A stretch of DNA of 47,027 bases from Cyclobacteriaceae bacterium (GTDB lineage Bacteria; Bacteroidota; Bacteroidia; Cytophagales; Cyclobacteriaceae): assembly GCA_958296015.1 (NCBI GenBank), contig CATQIH010000030.1, forward strand, positions 1 through 47,027, written 5' to 3'. Below the pieces are notes generated by a model. It had not been told where the DNA came from. It searched no databases and saw only the letters and a program-made list of their open reading frames with translations. Position 1 is the stretch's first letter; each line of letters starts with the position of its first letter. A program made the translations under genes and the position numbers. Shown piece after piece: positions 32,523-41,564 of the stretch.

Positions 32523-34880
32523 TTACTGCTTATACATATTTTTGTATTCATCTGGGTAATTAGTTTTAAAAAATTCTTTATAGAAATCTACACTGTTCTC
32601 GTGTAGCCTTTTTATACCATTACCTTTATACGAATCTACTTCTGACACCTCAAAATGCATAAAGTCATGATTAGTCCCATAAAAGCCGCCCCAATATGTA
32701 TAATCAATGTTTAACCAGTCTTTAACAAAATCAGCACGTAAGTTGAAGAAACCAACATTCATAATTTTTCTTCCATGCTCCAAATTAGCGATATTTACTC
32801 TTTTTTTTGTTTTTTCAATGTAGCTCTTATAATTATTTAAACCTTCATTTAAAGTAGTGAAATTAGAATACAAGTCTTGAATATGCATATAAAGGGCTTT
32901 CAATTCATTCAAATTATTAATATGAGTTTCCTGTTTCTTTTCTTTTTGAAGTAGAGATTTGGCATAAGTAATAAGGTCATGCATCATTTGCTCTATATCG
33001 TTTAGTTTTATATAGTCTTCTATTTGGTGAATTTTAAGTCGCCCTTCTTCAATATGATTTTGGGCACGTATTAAATAGTCTTTTGCTTCTTCCAATTCAG
33101 AAGGAACATAGTAACTTTGGAGCATTCCCTTTTCATATTGCTCAATGACTTTCTCTATCAATAAAATTTCTGTTTCTATCAGTTTAAATTTTTGTAAAGT
33201 TTGTTTGCACTCCTTTTGTATTTGATTTTCAGCAACATCACCTCTAATACTTTCTAACCATGAATACGCTAATTGAATATCGTCTATTACCTTATTGTTA
33301 CCCAAATCTTCTATAGAATAGAGCACTTTATTTTTCTCTGATTCAACATCTTTTTTTTCTAACTCTGTTTTTCTATTCTCAAAGTTAAATATTTTGTCAG
33401 CAGCAAGAATTAAAGTATCAAATACATTACTATTCTTACCAATACTTAATCTTTCCACAAACGTTAAATGATTCGTTTTAAGCTCATCTACAAAGGCACT
33501 GCTCCTTTCTCTTCTACCATATAGACTTTTCTCACCAGTTACAAAACCAATAAAATGGTAGATATATTCATCTATGACCATAGGGTTCTCTGTGGCATCT
33601 AAATCTAAAGCAAAACCTAATCCATGATTACTAACCCTATCGCTTTTTTCTGGAACCGACATTCTTAACTTACTACTGAAAGTTGTGTTTTGTAGATAAC
33701 CTTTATATTCTAGAAGCTTCTGGGGAGAAAGACTTTGCTCAAATAATTTTATAACATAGGCGAATCTAATGTTAATTAGTATTGGCCCCTTTCCAAGGAA
33801 GTTAGTAAATACCAAATTTTCATTTAAGTAATCCAAAGGATGTTGGTCAATTAACAAATAGTTTGTTAGAGAATTTTCATATCCATTTCTAACTTTGCTT
33901 CGCTTAAAAGCAGTATAACTCCAAACATTCTTGTCATTAATGGCGTCTTTAAACTTAAATTCATCCCACTTCTCAGCATCCTCATCCACACTAGCAGTTG
34001 CACTTGCTTCAAATATATCTTCATAAAGTGCATTGGTGCTGGCTATCAGTTTTACTTTAAAAGGGGAAGCATTGTAGCTTATGAATTCGCCGCTGCGCAT
34101 CCCTGTATTCATCTTGCCATCCCATGTAAATTGTCCCTCTTCTTTGATATCAATATCCTTTTTTTCCTTTTCACTGTCATATACCAAGTTTTCCTCTACA
34201 TCGTATACTCTAAATTTGGCTACTTTTAAGTCATACTTATCGTGCTTCTTCATAGTGTAGTTAACGTTAAGCATATTTCCTGAGTAGTCTGATATTCCGG
34301 CTGAGAACTCATCATCGATATCTGTTATCTCCACTAAAACAGGTAATATCTCTTTTTCTATGTCTATACTTTTCTCTTTGTTCTCCAGTATCTTCTTTTC
34401 CATGGCGGCAATGCCTGCCAGTAAGCCTTCTGTGTAGGCATCGGTGGGCACGGGGCTGTTGCGGAAATAGAACTCCATCAGGCCGGTTCGTATCTGTTTA
34501 CAGTCTGCAACGGGTAGCAATGCTTCCACAGCCGGACTTACCTGTATCTCACATGTGCGAAAGGCTTTGGTACCTTTGTCTAATGTCAGCAAGATGGCAA
34601 TGCCAGGCGCTTGCTGCCTTAGCCACTGATCGCGTTGTTGCTCACTATTGATATGGTATACATCCTGCTCAAAGGCAGAGGTAACAGACATGCTTACTTG
34701 CGTATTGGTCTGAAACTGCTGGATAGCTGTCATTACCTGCTCCCGGTTAATGGGGTTTGCCAAGGCATAGGCCAGATCATCCATTACCCATCCAGCTGAC
34801 TGTCCGTAAACATAACCTGCAGCAAGCCAGCTGATCCACCATATACAAAAAGCAATACTGCGTCTTATGGAGGTTATCAT
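32523..34880 (-). CDS. Exported M15-type (VanY/D,D-carboxypeptidase-like) metallopeptidase with a large coiled-coil insertion
   Basis: A 785-residue protein with signal peptide (IRRSIAFCIWWISWLAAGYV, then YGQ). Residues about 30-165 resemble a TPM domain. A FlgD/Ig-like segment follows (about 215-290, FRVYDVEENLVYDSEKE and GQFTWDGKMNTGMRSGEFIS). The zinc-site motif SNHGLGFALDLD contains His419 and Asp426, matching the SxHxxGxAxD motif of M15 peptidases that trim peptidoglycan. The third ligand motif, HDFMHFEV with His742, comes more than 320 residues later. Between them is a long charged coiled-coil segment (about 520-690) that normal M15 enzymes do not have. The start overlaps the stop of the TANFOR gene (ATGA). 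Action on cell-wall peptide in the periplasm is inferred from the family. Confidence 0.75.
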   Translation of the reverse strand: MITSIRRSIAFCIWWISWLAAGYVYGQSAGWVMDDLAYALANPINREQVMTAIQQFQTNTQVSMSVTSAFEQDVYHINSEQQRDQWLRQQAPGIAILLTLDKGTKAFRTCEIQVSPAVEALLPVADCKQIRTGLMEFYFRNSPVPTDAYTEGLLAGIAAMEKKILENKEKSIDIEKEILPVLVEITDIDDEFSAGISDYSGNMLNVNYTMKKHDKYDLKVAKFRVYDVEENLVYDSEKEKKDIDIKEEGQFTWDGKMNTGMRSGEFISYNASPFKVKLIASTNALYEDIFEASATASVDEDAEKWDEFKFKDAINDKNVWSYTAFKRSKVRNGYENSLTNYLLIDQHPLDYLNENLVFTNFLGKGPILINIRFAYVIKLFEQSLSPQKLLEYKGYLQNTTFSSKLRMSVPEKSDRVSNHGLGFALDLDATENPMVIDEYIYHFIGFVTGEKSLYGRRERSSAFVDELKTNHLTFVERLSIGKNSNVFDTLILAADKIFNFENRKTELEKKDVESEKNKVLYSIEDLGNNKVIDDIQLAYSWLESIRGDVAENQIQKECKQTLQKFKLIETEILLIEKVIEQYEKGMLQSYYVPSELEEAKDYLIRAQNHIEEGRLKIHQIEDYIKLNDIEQMMHDLITYAKSLLQKEKKQETHINNLNELKALYMHIQDLYSNFTTLNEGLNNYKSYIEKTKKRVNIANLEHGRKIMNVGFFNLRADFVKDWLNIDYTYWGGFYGTNHDFMHFEVSEVDSYKGNGIKRLHENSVDFYKEFFKTNYPDEYKNMYKQ

Positions 34881-37852
34881 GGTTTGTTGATCATAAAGTG
34901 TTGCAGGGAATTTGCTTCGTCCTTGCCTGGTAGGCGGTATCCGACGTATACCGGATACTGGCCTTTGGTCATGGGCAGGAAGGGTGTATCCAGCAGGTAG
35001 CGGATGCCTTCTGTATCCTGTGTACTGTTTGCCGCCGCTTGTTGCAAATAGTAGTAGTCGTAGTACATATAAAAGGGCAATTGGTACACATAGGCCACCT
35101 TGCCGCTGCTGCTGGTAGCCAGTCCGCTGCTGATCATGGCATCAGAAAGTTGCAGTCCCTGCGCTACCTGATCCAGCAATAGGGCGTTGATGGGAGGCAT
35201 ACTCAAATGCGCCGGGCGTGTGCCATCATGCCATTGGATGGATAAGCCAGCGTATTTGGGAGCGGCATTGTCATAGACAAGACGGTTGATAGACTGGTGC
35301 CAGGGGGTATGCTGACCGGCGGCTATCATGACCAACGGCTGCATCTCTGTTGTTCCCTTTGCTTCAAAGGCATCAAAGAGTTCGTCACCTGCGACGGTGC
35401 GGCCCATGTCCTGCACACCAGGAAGCCCTTTCACTGCCCACTGCCAGTCGTTGACAAAGGCTAGTGCAGCGTACTTTGCTGCAAAGGTCTTGTACTTGCT
35501 GGTACGAAAGTAGCTGGTGTAGAGCACTGCTTCCTGCAAACGTTCCAGCTCGCCTGTTGCCTGGTTGGTTTGGATGGTCACTTCCTGGCCTCCCTGGCTC
35601 TCCATGCGGGTTGCCTGGCTGATGTTATCATCCACGCTGCTGGCAGCTTGCGCAGGCAGTTTGACGATCTCCAGCTTGTAGATGTGCTCGGCTTTCAGGT
35701 CAGTGGGCAGCTCCAGTGTCAGGCGTTTGTCCTGTGTGCTATAAGAGAAGCTGAATTCCTGTGCCTGACCTCCTGCTACCGGGGTCAGCCTTCCGGTTTG
35801 TCGCCATTTAGTATCTGCGGTGAACAGGTAGTCTTGTCCGGTTTTGAGCTGCACATAGCCACCGTCTTTAGATTCCTGCGGCAGAAAGTGTAGCTGCCGG
35901 TTGACCGGGTAACTGTACTCCACGTTGTTTTCCGGAATGTTGGTTGGTGCGGCCGCCGTGGTAAAGGTATGTGTCATTTCTTCGGTGGCCTCTTTGCCGT
36001 CAATGCGCACTGCACTCCACTGGTTGCCGCGTTTTTCCTGAAACTTCACACGCGCTACAATCGTCAGTTCTTTTTCTCCGGGTAGTATCTCATGCGGGTC
36101 AAAAGCCACAACATCTCTACGCTCGTTCCACTGGTAGCTACCCTGGATAGGCTGGCCATTGTCTAATACTTTGAATTCATCCAGCACAAGCTTGAACTGT
36201 TGCTGCTGACCTTTGAGCGTATCCGCCAGGGTGAAAGGCTCATCAATGGGCAGATTGAACACGGCCTGTGGTGCGGCAAACACATCAATATCCTGTTTGC
36301 CTTGCTTCGGCGTCAGGGCTGAGATCACCGCCAGGCCGTCTACCATGCTGGTTTCTTCCGGATTGTCACTGGCTTGCCACTGACATTGTTCGCCCAGCTC
36401 AAAGCCAAAGTCGCAACGTCCTTTCACGCGTCCGCCCAGCAGGCTGTAGTAGCCATTCACGTTGCCACGCATCCAGAAAGGATTGGGCAGCTTGGCTTCC
36501 AGCAAGGCCCCCGCTCCTACCCGCAGAATTTCTTGTTCTATCTTAATCCTGAACACCGTCACTTTGATACCAATGGCTCCTTCCAGGTAAGCGTAAGCTT
36601 GTCCTTCGGCATACCATCCATTGATGCCGGGCTTGCCCCCGCCCGCACAGATCATGTTCTCGTGGTCCATGAGCATCATATCAAAGCCTGCACCGGCCTT
36701 GAGTTCTCCATAGAACACAGCCACCTGCATCTTGCCGGTATGGATGCTAAAGTCTGCGCCAAAGGCAAATCCTTTGCCCGATAGCAGGTCGCCTGGCTTC
36801 CTGTCCGCCTGATAGTCTATTGAGCTGCTCACTTCTTCGGGCGGCAACGGCATGGCCTCTATCTGGGTGCCTGCCATCAAGTAAGCCCCCATATCTACTT
36901 TGATAGGCAAAGCCTTGATGGGTGTAGTCAGTATTAGTCCTATCCTGCTGGAAGGACGACCAATGTGAATATACCAGTCTTTGGGATCAAAATGGATGAC
37001 GGCCTGTCCGGCCAGGTTATTGGAGTTGCGGCCTCTGAGTAGCCCTCCTGCCAGACTGGCATATACATTACAAGTGCCATGCAACTGCTGGTTCTGAAAA
37101 TCATAAGAGATGTCTACACCGGCGTAGAGCGACGCATCCAGGCGTGGTTTTCCTACTGCCAGATCGCTCATAAAGTAGCCATTGCCTTCAAAGCCAAATT
37201 TGCTGATGCCTCCTCCTTTCTGAAAGGCTATCTCAAAGCCTACGTCGCCATTGAAGGGCTTGGCATTGCCTGACGTACCAAACACCACCGCTGCTTTCAC
37301 GCCCAGCCCGGCTGCTGCATCAGGCACATAGCGAATGCCTGAAGGGGTAGCAAACTCATCGGTGGGAGTATTGTCAGCACCCAGATTGACTGCATCTACG
37401 CGCTCACGCCTGAGGTGTTTGTAGGCACCACCTCCAAAGCCGTAGATAGACAGGCCGGTGCCTGCAACGGGTATCTCTCCGGCACGCACCAGCGCATCGG
37501 CATACCAATAGCGGAATCCGTTGACCCGACCAAACAATGCCTGGGCATCAACGGTAATCTTTCTGGCAAATGTAGCTGACACACGGCCTTTAAAACCTTT
37601 CCCGTATACCTGGTGCCCGTCAAACAAATACAGTTCTCCGTTCAGGTCGATGGCGTTACCTTTCATTTTGAGTCCGATTTTGTTCAGCGTGGTGCTTTGG
37701 TGCTTCCACCGCCGCCTGCCGCTTTCCAGGTCTGTCTCCTGCTTTCCGGTGATGAGCAGTCCGGTGTTGCCTACAATGACTCCGTCCATCAGGTCCAGCT
37801 TTGCACCCATCTGTAGGGCCCACTTCGTTATCGCCCTGCTGTACTTGTACAT
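34877..37852 (-). CDS. C-terminal part of the giant TANFOR/FN3 protein (frameshifted continuation)
   Basis: A 991-codon frame. The first 16 codons (MYKYSRAITKWALQMG) are an out-of-frame artefact. From GAKLDLMDGVIVGNTGLL it continues the upstream frame, which reads QQGDNEVGPTDG, if one G is removed from the GGG at about 37806. The part up to about residue 510 is beta-rich with repeated GxGGGAY and LxAGVDISYDFQN patterns, suggesting a barrel or stacked beta structure. It is followed by an Ig-like region (FNLPIDEPFTLADTLKGQQQ) and a mixed C-terminal domain containing SYFRTSKYKTFAAKYAALAF, of which a second copy exists at 27.0 kb. The end is coupled to the M15 peptidase gene by an ATGA overlap. 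No T9SS tail is seen. Function unknown. Confidence 0.7.
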   Translation of the reverse strand: MYKYSRAITKWALQMGAKLDLMDGVIVGNTGLLITGKQETDLESGRRRWKHQSTTLNKIGLKMKGNAIDLNGELYLFDGHQVYGKGFKGRVSATFARKITVDAQALFGRVNGFRYWYADALVRAGEIPVAGTGLSIYGFGGGAYKHLRRERVDAVNLGADNTPTDEFATPSGIRYVPDAAAGLGVKAAVVFGTSGNAKPFNGDVGFEIAFQKGGGISKFGFEGNGYFMSDLAVGKPRLDASLYAGVDISYDFQNQQLHGTCNVYASLAGGLLRGRNSNNLAGQAVIHFDPKDWYIHIGRPSSRIGLILTTPIKALPIKVDMGAYLMAGTQIEAMPLPPEEVSSSIDYQADRKPGDLLSGKGFAFGADFSIHTGKMQVAVFYGELKAGAGFDMMLMDHENMICAGGGKPGINGWYAEGQAYAYLEGAIGIKVTVFRIKIEQEILRVGAGALLEAKLPNPFWMRGNVNGYYSLLGGRVKGRCDFGFELGEQCQWQASDNPEETSMVDGLAVISALTPKQGKQDIDVFAAPQAVFNLPIDEPFTLADTLKGQQQQFKLVLDEFKVLDNGQPIQGSYQWNERRDVVAFDPHEILPGEKELTIVARVKFQEKRGNQWSAVRIDGKEATEEMTHTFTTAAAPTNIPENNVEYSYPVNRQLHFLPQESKDGGYVQLKTGQDYLFTADTKWRQTGRLTPVAGGQAQEFSFSYSTQDKRLTLELPTDLKAEHIYKLEIVKLPAQAASSVDDNISQATRMESQGGQEVTIQTNQATGELERLQEAVLYTSYFRTSKYKTFAAKYAALAFVNDWQWAVKGLPGVQDMGRTVAGDELFDAFEAKGTTEMQPLVMIAAGQHTPWHQSINRLVYDNAAPKYAGLSIQWHDGTRPAHLSMPPINALLLDQVAQGLQLSDAMISSGLATSSSGKVAYVYQLPFYMYYDYYYLQQAAANSTQDTEGIRYLLDTPFLPMTKGQYPVYVGYRLPGKDEANSLQHFMINKP

Positions 37853-40739
37853 CGGTCAGCGTGAGTTCAAAACCGGCAGCCTTATTGCCCGTGCCAGCCT
37901 CACCCAGCGACCAGGTGCCTGGCTGAAAGTGCGGTGCTTCAGTACTGACGACCAGGTTCTGAAAGCCGATGCCTGAAAGCTGCACCACGCTGTTTTGCAG
38001 CAAAGTCGTGTTGATGTCCACAGTGCCATGCAGCACCGCCATCGCACTAAACTTATCTTCCTGCTCGGTCACGATCACCGAGGAACCTTGCTGCAAGCTG
38101 ACATCGGCAGCCCACAGCGGTATTTGATGGGTATCGTGCAGTGACATGGCAAATAGCCAGTTGCCACCCGGCTGCACCCGCGCCTGGTAGCCCAGCGTGT
38201 CTTCCATGATGGGTAGCTGCATGTTGCCTGTCATTTCAGCTCCTTTGAGTTGATTTTTGACCAGGTGCAGCGAGAGCCTGTCTACCGAATAGCCCCAGCC
38301 ACCCAGGTTGCCGTCCGGGATGACGTTGGTCGCTGAGAAGATGCCCGACACGCCCTGGTCGTCGATGATCATGTGTTGGATGTACAAATCTTTAGGCTGC
38401 TTTTTGCCCGCGGTGGCAGCCAGTTTTTCAGGCAGCGTGACTTTGGCTTCTTTCAGGTAGAAACCCTGCCAAAGCCCAGCCACGCCAGCTTCTTGGTAGG
38501 GCGAGCGGTAGTCTTGCGGAAAAGCCATGCCAGTAGGATTGTAGGTATCACTGAGATCGACAAAAGCTTGGCTTACCTCAAAGACAAAGCCATCAAGTCC
38601 GCGCACCTGAAAAGGATCCAGGCTGATCTGGGCAATGAACTCGCCCCAGTCTGTAAAGGCTGTCTCAAAGCGGGCTTTCACGGTTTCCTGGCCGTCTACT
38701 TGCTGGCCTGGATTCTCTATCGCCTGCATAGCCGGACGAATCATGCCGGGACAAAATTCCACTTCGCCTTGTACGCCTATCTGACGAAAGCCCTGGCAAT
38801 CCCATTCCACAAAGGTGTGTTTTTCGCTTGCCTTCAGGGTGAGTCGGGCATTGTTGTTGAGCCGGATGGGCACATCGTCAGCCAGTAGCAGCCGGTTGGT
38901 TTCTCCGCCAAAGCCTTCGGGAAACATTTCAACGGCTTGTCCCTGAAAGCTCAGCCAATTGCCTGACCAGGGCATTTCAGTACCCATATACACATCCATG
39001 TAGGCTGCCACCGGTGTAAAAGTGATGGCTCCAATGGCGATGACAAACTCGGTATTGCCCACAATTTTACTGATGCCTACAGGCAGATTCATAGCTTCGT
39101 TGATGGCATATTGCCCCCGCTTGCGATTTTCGTCCTGAATGATCTGGTTTAAGAAAAAAGCTTTGTTGACTGTCTGGTCTACCGTGGGGCGAAAAGTAGC
39201 ACCTAATGTCGCGTAGCCTTCCGGTAAATTTAGACTTTCATCAGGATAGTATTGACTTTCTCCCTGTGGTAGTATAGTATCTTCTTCTACCAATGCATCT
39301 ACCTGTTGATGAATCCATTCATTGAGTGCGTCTTTATTATCTTTTAGTGCAGTAGCCTTTTCTTCACTGAGCGTATCCATCTGCTGACGAACGGTAGTGG
39401 CTACGTTGTCAGTTTTATTCTGAAAACGCTCAATAACCTGCTGCCTTGTCAGGCTATTTTGTAGTAGTACATCAGCGTCATACAGGTCTTTATGCGCTTT
39501 GCGCACGTTGAAGTAGGGATAATCCAGGGGTGGTTCCTCCGTGATCTGCATATACAAGCTCATGCCCTCACCCAGCCCTTCATCGTTGGGTCCCAGTACA
39601 ATAGCTCTGGTAGACATGATGTTTTTCTCCATAGCATCGGCAATGGCTTCTTCCACCAGCTGAGAAAGGGATACTACCTGTTTGCGCTGCTTGGTGATCG
39701 AGTCTTTGCTGGCTTTTTTCTGCTCGTTGAGGTATTTCCTTATGGCTTTTTCTAGTGCATTATCTTTTACATCTGCTGAAAGTCCATTGCTACCAGCTCC
39801 TCCTCCACTGCTACCGGTTCCACCATTGCTTCCGGTGGCTCTGCCGACGTCTACTGGGTTACCATCGCTGTCTTTTCCTTCACGGTCTGCACCGTTTTTA
39901 TCATATCCTTCTTTGCTATAACCTTCGCGGTCGTAGCCTTCCTGGTCCAGTCCTGCTTTGCTGTAACCTTCGCGATCATATCCTTGCCGGTTATAGCCTT
40001 CTTCGCTATACCCTTCCCGGTCGTAGCCTTCTCTATCCAAACCATCTTCGTCAAAGCCATCTTCGTCGTAACCATTCTCATAGGCTACACATATCTGGCT
40101 GAAGGCCGGTTGGTATCCATTGATGCGGTTGATGGTGCTTGCCGAAAGGTTGCCTTCTTCCATTACATCAGCTACTACTTCCCCTTCCACCACCTGCCCT
40201 GTAGCATTGACGGCTATATGCTGGAAGGAAACTTTCAACGTAGTAGCCAGAAAGGGTACAAAAATTTGTCCTTTTCCGGAAAAAGTACCTGCCCCGCCCG
40301 TCACCTCTGTTACTTTCATATCAAAGTGCCCGACTTTGAAGAAGCTTCCCGGTACGGCCACCGGCAAGGAGGTGCTGGCATCCAGTATGGGAGCAGGCAG
40401 CACCGTGGGGCTACAGGCTACTTCCAGGTTAGCTTCTTCGGCACCGATGGTGGCAACAGTATTTGTGGTAGTATATTCGCTGCCAAACGAGCCACACAGG
40501 CATTTTACCTGGTACTCGTAGGAGCTGCCGGGCCGCAGTCCGGCAATACGCTTGGAAGTGGTATAACTTTTATCTTCAAACCACTGCGCATCCGGGTCAT
40601 CAGCCTGCCGGTAGCGCACTACATACTGTGTGGCAGTAGCAGCGGGTTGCCACGTCAGAGAGACCCACTGTGTGCTTTTTTCATGGATTGTAACTTCTGT
40701 AGGTGCCAGACAGGCATCTCCATACACAAAGGTGCGCAC
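37656..40739 (-). CDS. Central part of the giant TANFOR/FN3 protein with pentapeptide repeats
   Basis: A 1027-codon frame lying between two frameshifts (about 40748 and about 37806); its last 50 codons, past 37806, are an artefact. It opens with an FN3 domain (CLAPTEVTIHEKSTQWVSLT and YQVKCLCGSFGSEYT). A beta domain follows, then fourteen pentapeptide repeats of the type GYDRE (39864-40073), a Gly/Ser linker, a helical charged region (about residues 320-480), and a long all-beta region with repeated passages such as GEVEFCPGMIRPAM and WGYSVDRLSLHLVKNQLKGA. I do not recognise an enzymatic domain. Secretion to the envelope follows from the signal peptide at 41564. Confidence 0.7.
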   Translation of the reverse strand: MRTFVYGDACLAPTEVTIHEKSTQWVSLTWQPAATATQYVVRYRQADDPDAQWFEDKSYTTSKRIAGLRPGSSYEYQVKCLCGSFGSEYTTTNTVATIGAEEANLEVACSPTVLPAPILDASTSLPVAVPGSFFKVGHFDMKVTEVTGGAGTFSGKGQIFVPFLATTLKVSFQHIAVNATGQVVEGEVVADVMEEGNLSASTINRINGYQPAFSQICVAYENGYDEDGFDEDGLDREGYDREGYSEEGYNRQGYDREGYSKAGLDQEGYDREGYSKEGYDKNGADREGKDSDGNPVDVGRATGSNGGTGSSGGGAGSNGLSADVKDNALEKAIRKYLNEQKKASKDSITKQRKQVVSLSQLVEEAIADAMEKNIMSTRAIVLGPNDEGLGEGMSLYMQITEEPPLDYPYFNVRKAHKDLYDADVLLQNSLTRQQVIERFQNKTDNVATTVRQQMDTLSEEKATALKDNKDALNEWIHQQVDALVEEDTILPQGESQYYPDESLNLPEGYATLGATFRPTVDQTVNKAFFLNQIIQDENRKRGQYAINEAMNLPVGISKIVGNTEFVIAIGAITFTPVAAYMDVYMGTEMPWSGNWLSFQGQAVEMFPEGFGGETNRLLLADDVPIRLNNNARLTLKASEKHTFVEWDCQGFRQIGVQGEVEFCPGMIRPAMQAIENPGQQVDGQETVKARFETAFTDWGEFIAQISLDPFQVRGLDGFVFEVSQAFVDLSDTYNPTGMAFPQDYRSPYQEAGVAGLWQGFYLKEAKVTLPEKLAATAGKKQPKDLYIQHMIIDDQGVSGIFSATNVIPDGNLGGWGYSVDRLSLHLVKNQLKGAEMTGNMQLPIMEDTLGYQARVQPGGNWLFAMSLHDTHQIPLWAADVSLQQGSSVIVTEQEDKFSAMAVLHGTVDINTTLLQNSVVQLSGIGFQNLVVSTEAPHFQPGTWSLGEAGTGNKAAGFELTLTDVQVQQGDNEVGPTDGCKAGPDGRSHCRQHRTAHHRKAGDRPGKRQAAVEAPKHHAEQNRTQNER
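39864..40073 (-). repeat. Fourteen tandem 15-bp units encoding G-[YFLAK]-[DSN]-x-x pentapeptides
   Basis: Fourteen consecutive units code for GYDED, GFDED, GLDRE, GYDRE, GYSEE, GYNRQ and so on to GKDSD. Codons vary between units, so the repeat is kept at protein level, not as a fresh DNA slippage tract. The Asp-rich turns may bind calcium or make a stiff, charged stalk. Confidence 0.85.
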
Positions 40740-41473
40740 TTCACTATAGCGCTGTTTTTGTAGAGCGAACGGCCCTGCGTATCACGGGCCTGCACCCGGA
40801 AAGCGTATTGCATTCCTGGAATGAGGGAGATTTGCGAGGCATCAAAGTTGAGCGATGTGCCAGCACTGGTAAGCGTAGCAATGGGTTTGGTACCACGGAT
40901 GATTTCATTGGGATTGCGGCCTGCTTCCCGCATTTCGTACAGCTCCAGCGTATAGGCTGTGGTGAATCCGCCATTGAGCAGTGCCCCACCCTGTTGCCAG
41001 CTAAAGCGTACATTCTGTGGGTCGCGGGCCATGAGCTTTTCAGCAGCAAGCGGGGTGTTGATGATGGGAGGATTATTCACACAATCAGCAGAAGTGATGG
41101 CCTGGCTGGATAGTGACACATCGGTGCGACGGGCATCATACACCTGCCAGTTGATTTCATAAAGCACCTTCGGGTAAGGCACCGGTCTGCCCGAACTGCT
41201 GCCGGTGATACCCTTGAAGATCAGGTTCTGAGGGTTGAGGTAAGCAGCCAGTTCTTCATTTTGCAACGTAAGGGGCACGCCGGTTTGCAGCGTGATGGCA
41301 GATACGGCGAAATCAGGCTTGCTTTCCAGTTGTATGCCTGCTCCTTTGATGCTCACGCGCAGGCGAACATCATAAAAAGCCTCACTGGCATCGCGCAGCA
41401 GCAGGGTAGCAGACAAACGCTTCCATGCCTGTTTGCACATAATCAGAAAGATAAATGGAGTAAGGCTTGGCAA
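40655..41473 (-). CDS. TANFOR domain region of the giant protein
   Basis: This frame carries the main part of the TANFOR domain (a module first defined in Tannerella forsythia and other Bacteroidota): RLSATLLLRDASEAFYDVRL, then ITLQTGVPLTLQNEELAAYL, NPQNLIFKGITG, LYEINWQVYDARRTD, NPPIINTPLAAEKLMARDPQ and FSWQQGG. An FN3-like end, MQYAFRVQARDTQGRSLYKN, follows. The first 17 codons (from MPSLTP) are an artefact. The true upstream residues (YLSDYVQTGME) are in another frame (next entry), separated by one extra G at about 41420. The last 30 codons are also out of frame; the real chain switches at about 40748 to YSEVRTFVYGDACLAP. Confidence 0.75.
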   Translation of the reverse strand: MPSLTPFIFLIMCKQAWKRLSATLLLRDASEAFYDVRLRVSIKGAGIQLESKPDFAVSAITLQTGVPLTLQNEELAAYLNPQNLIFKGITGSSSGRPVPYPKVLYEINWQVYDARRTDVSLSSQAITSADCVNNPPIINTPLAAEKLMARDPQNVRFSWQQGGALLNGGFTTAYTLELYEMREAGRNPNEIIRGTKPIATLTSAGTSLNFDASQISLIPGMQYAFRVQARDTQGRSLYKNSAIVKCAPLCMEMPVWHLQKLQSMKKAHSGSL

Positions 41474-41564
41474 GCCGGGTACTGATGGAAATCGGATACG
41501 TCTGGCAAAATGCAGACACGTTGAGTCCTATCAACAGCAGGGAGACTATACAGAATTGTTTCAT
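41382..41564 (-). CDS. N-terminus of the giant TANFOR/FN3 protein: signal peptide and first strand
   Basis: A 60-codon frame starting at an ATG (41564) with a typical signal peptide (MKQFCIVSLLLIGLNVSAFC, then Q), followed by PISISTRLAKPYSIYLSDYV and QTGME, the canonical start of a TANFOR domain. After GME it runs out of frame because of one extra G (GAAGCG at about 41420). The full gene thus spans 34877-41564 and would encode about 2,200 residues, exported through the Sec pathway. Confidence 0.75.
   Translation of the reverse strand: MKQFCIVSLLLIGLNVSAFCQTYPISISTRLAKPYSIYLSDYVQTGMEAFVCYPAAARCQ

Noticed and set aside
39682-40102. Plus-strand frames opposite the pentapeptide repeats, one rich in Leu and His, one in Pro and Ser
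   Set aside because: They are the antisense reading of the GYDRE repeats; such repetitive shadows appear on the complement of any short tandem coding repeat.
34877-41564. Reading the overlapping frames at 40655-40739 and 37656-37852 as separate, overlapping genes
   Set aside because: At each overlap the conserved protein sequence passes from one frame to the other with a one-base change, and the overlapping tails (for example the basic tail GRSHCRQHRTAHHRKAGDR) have no domain character.
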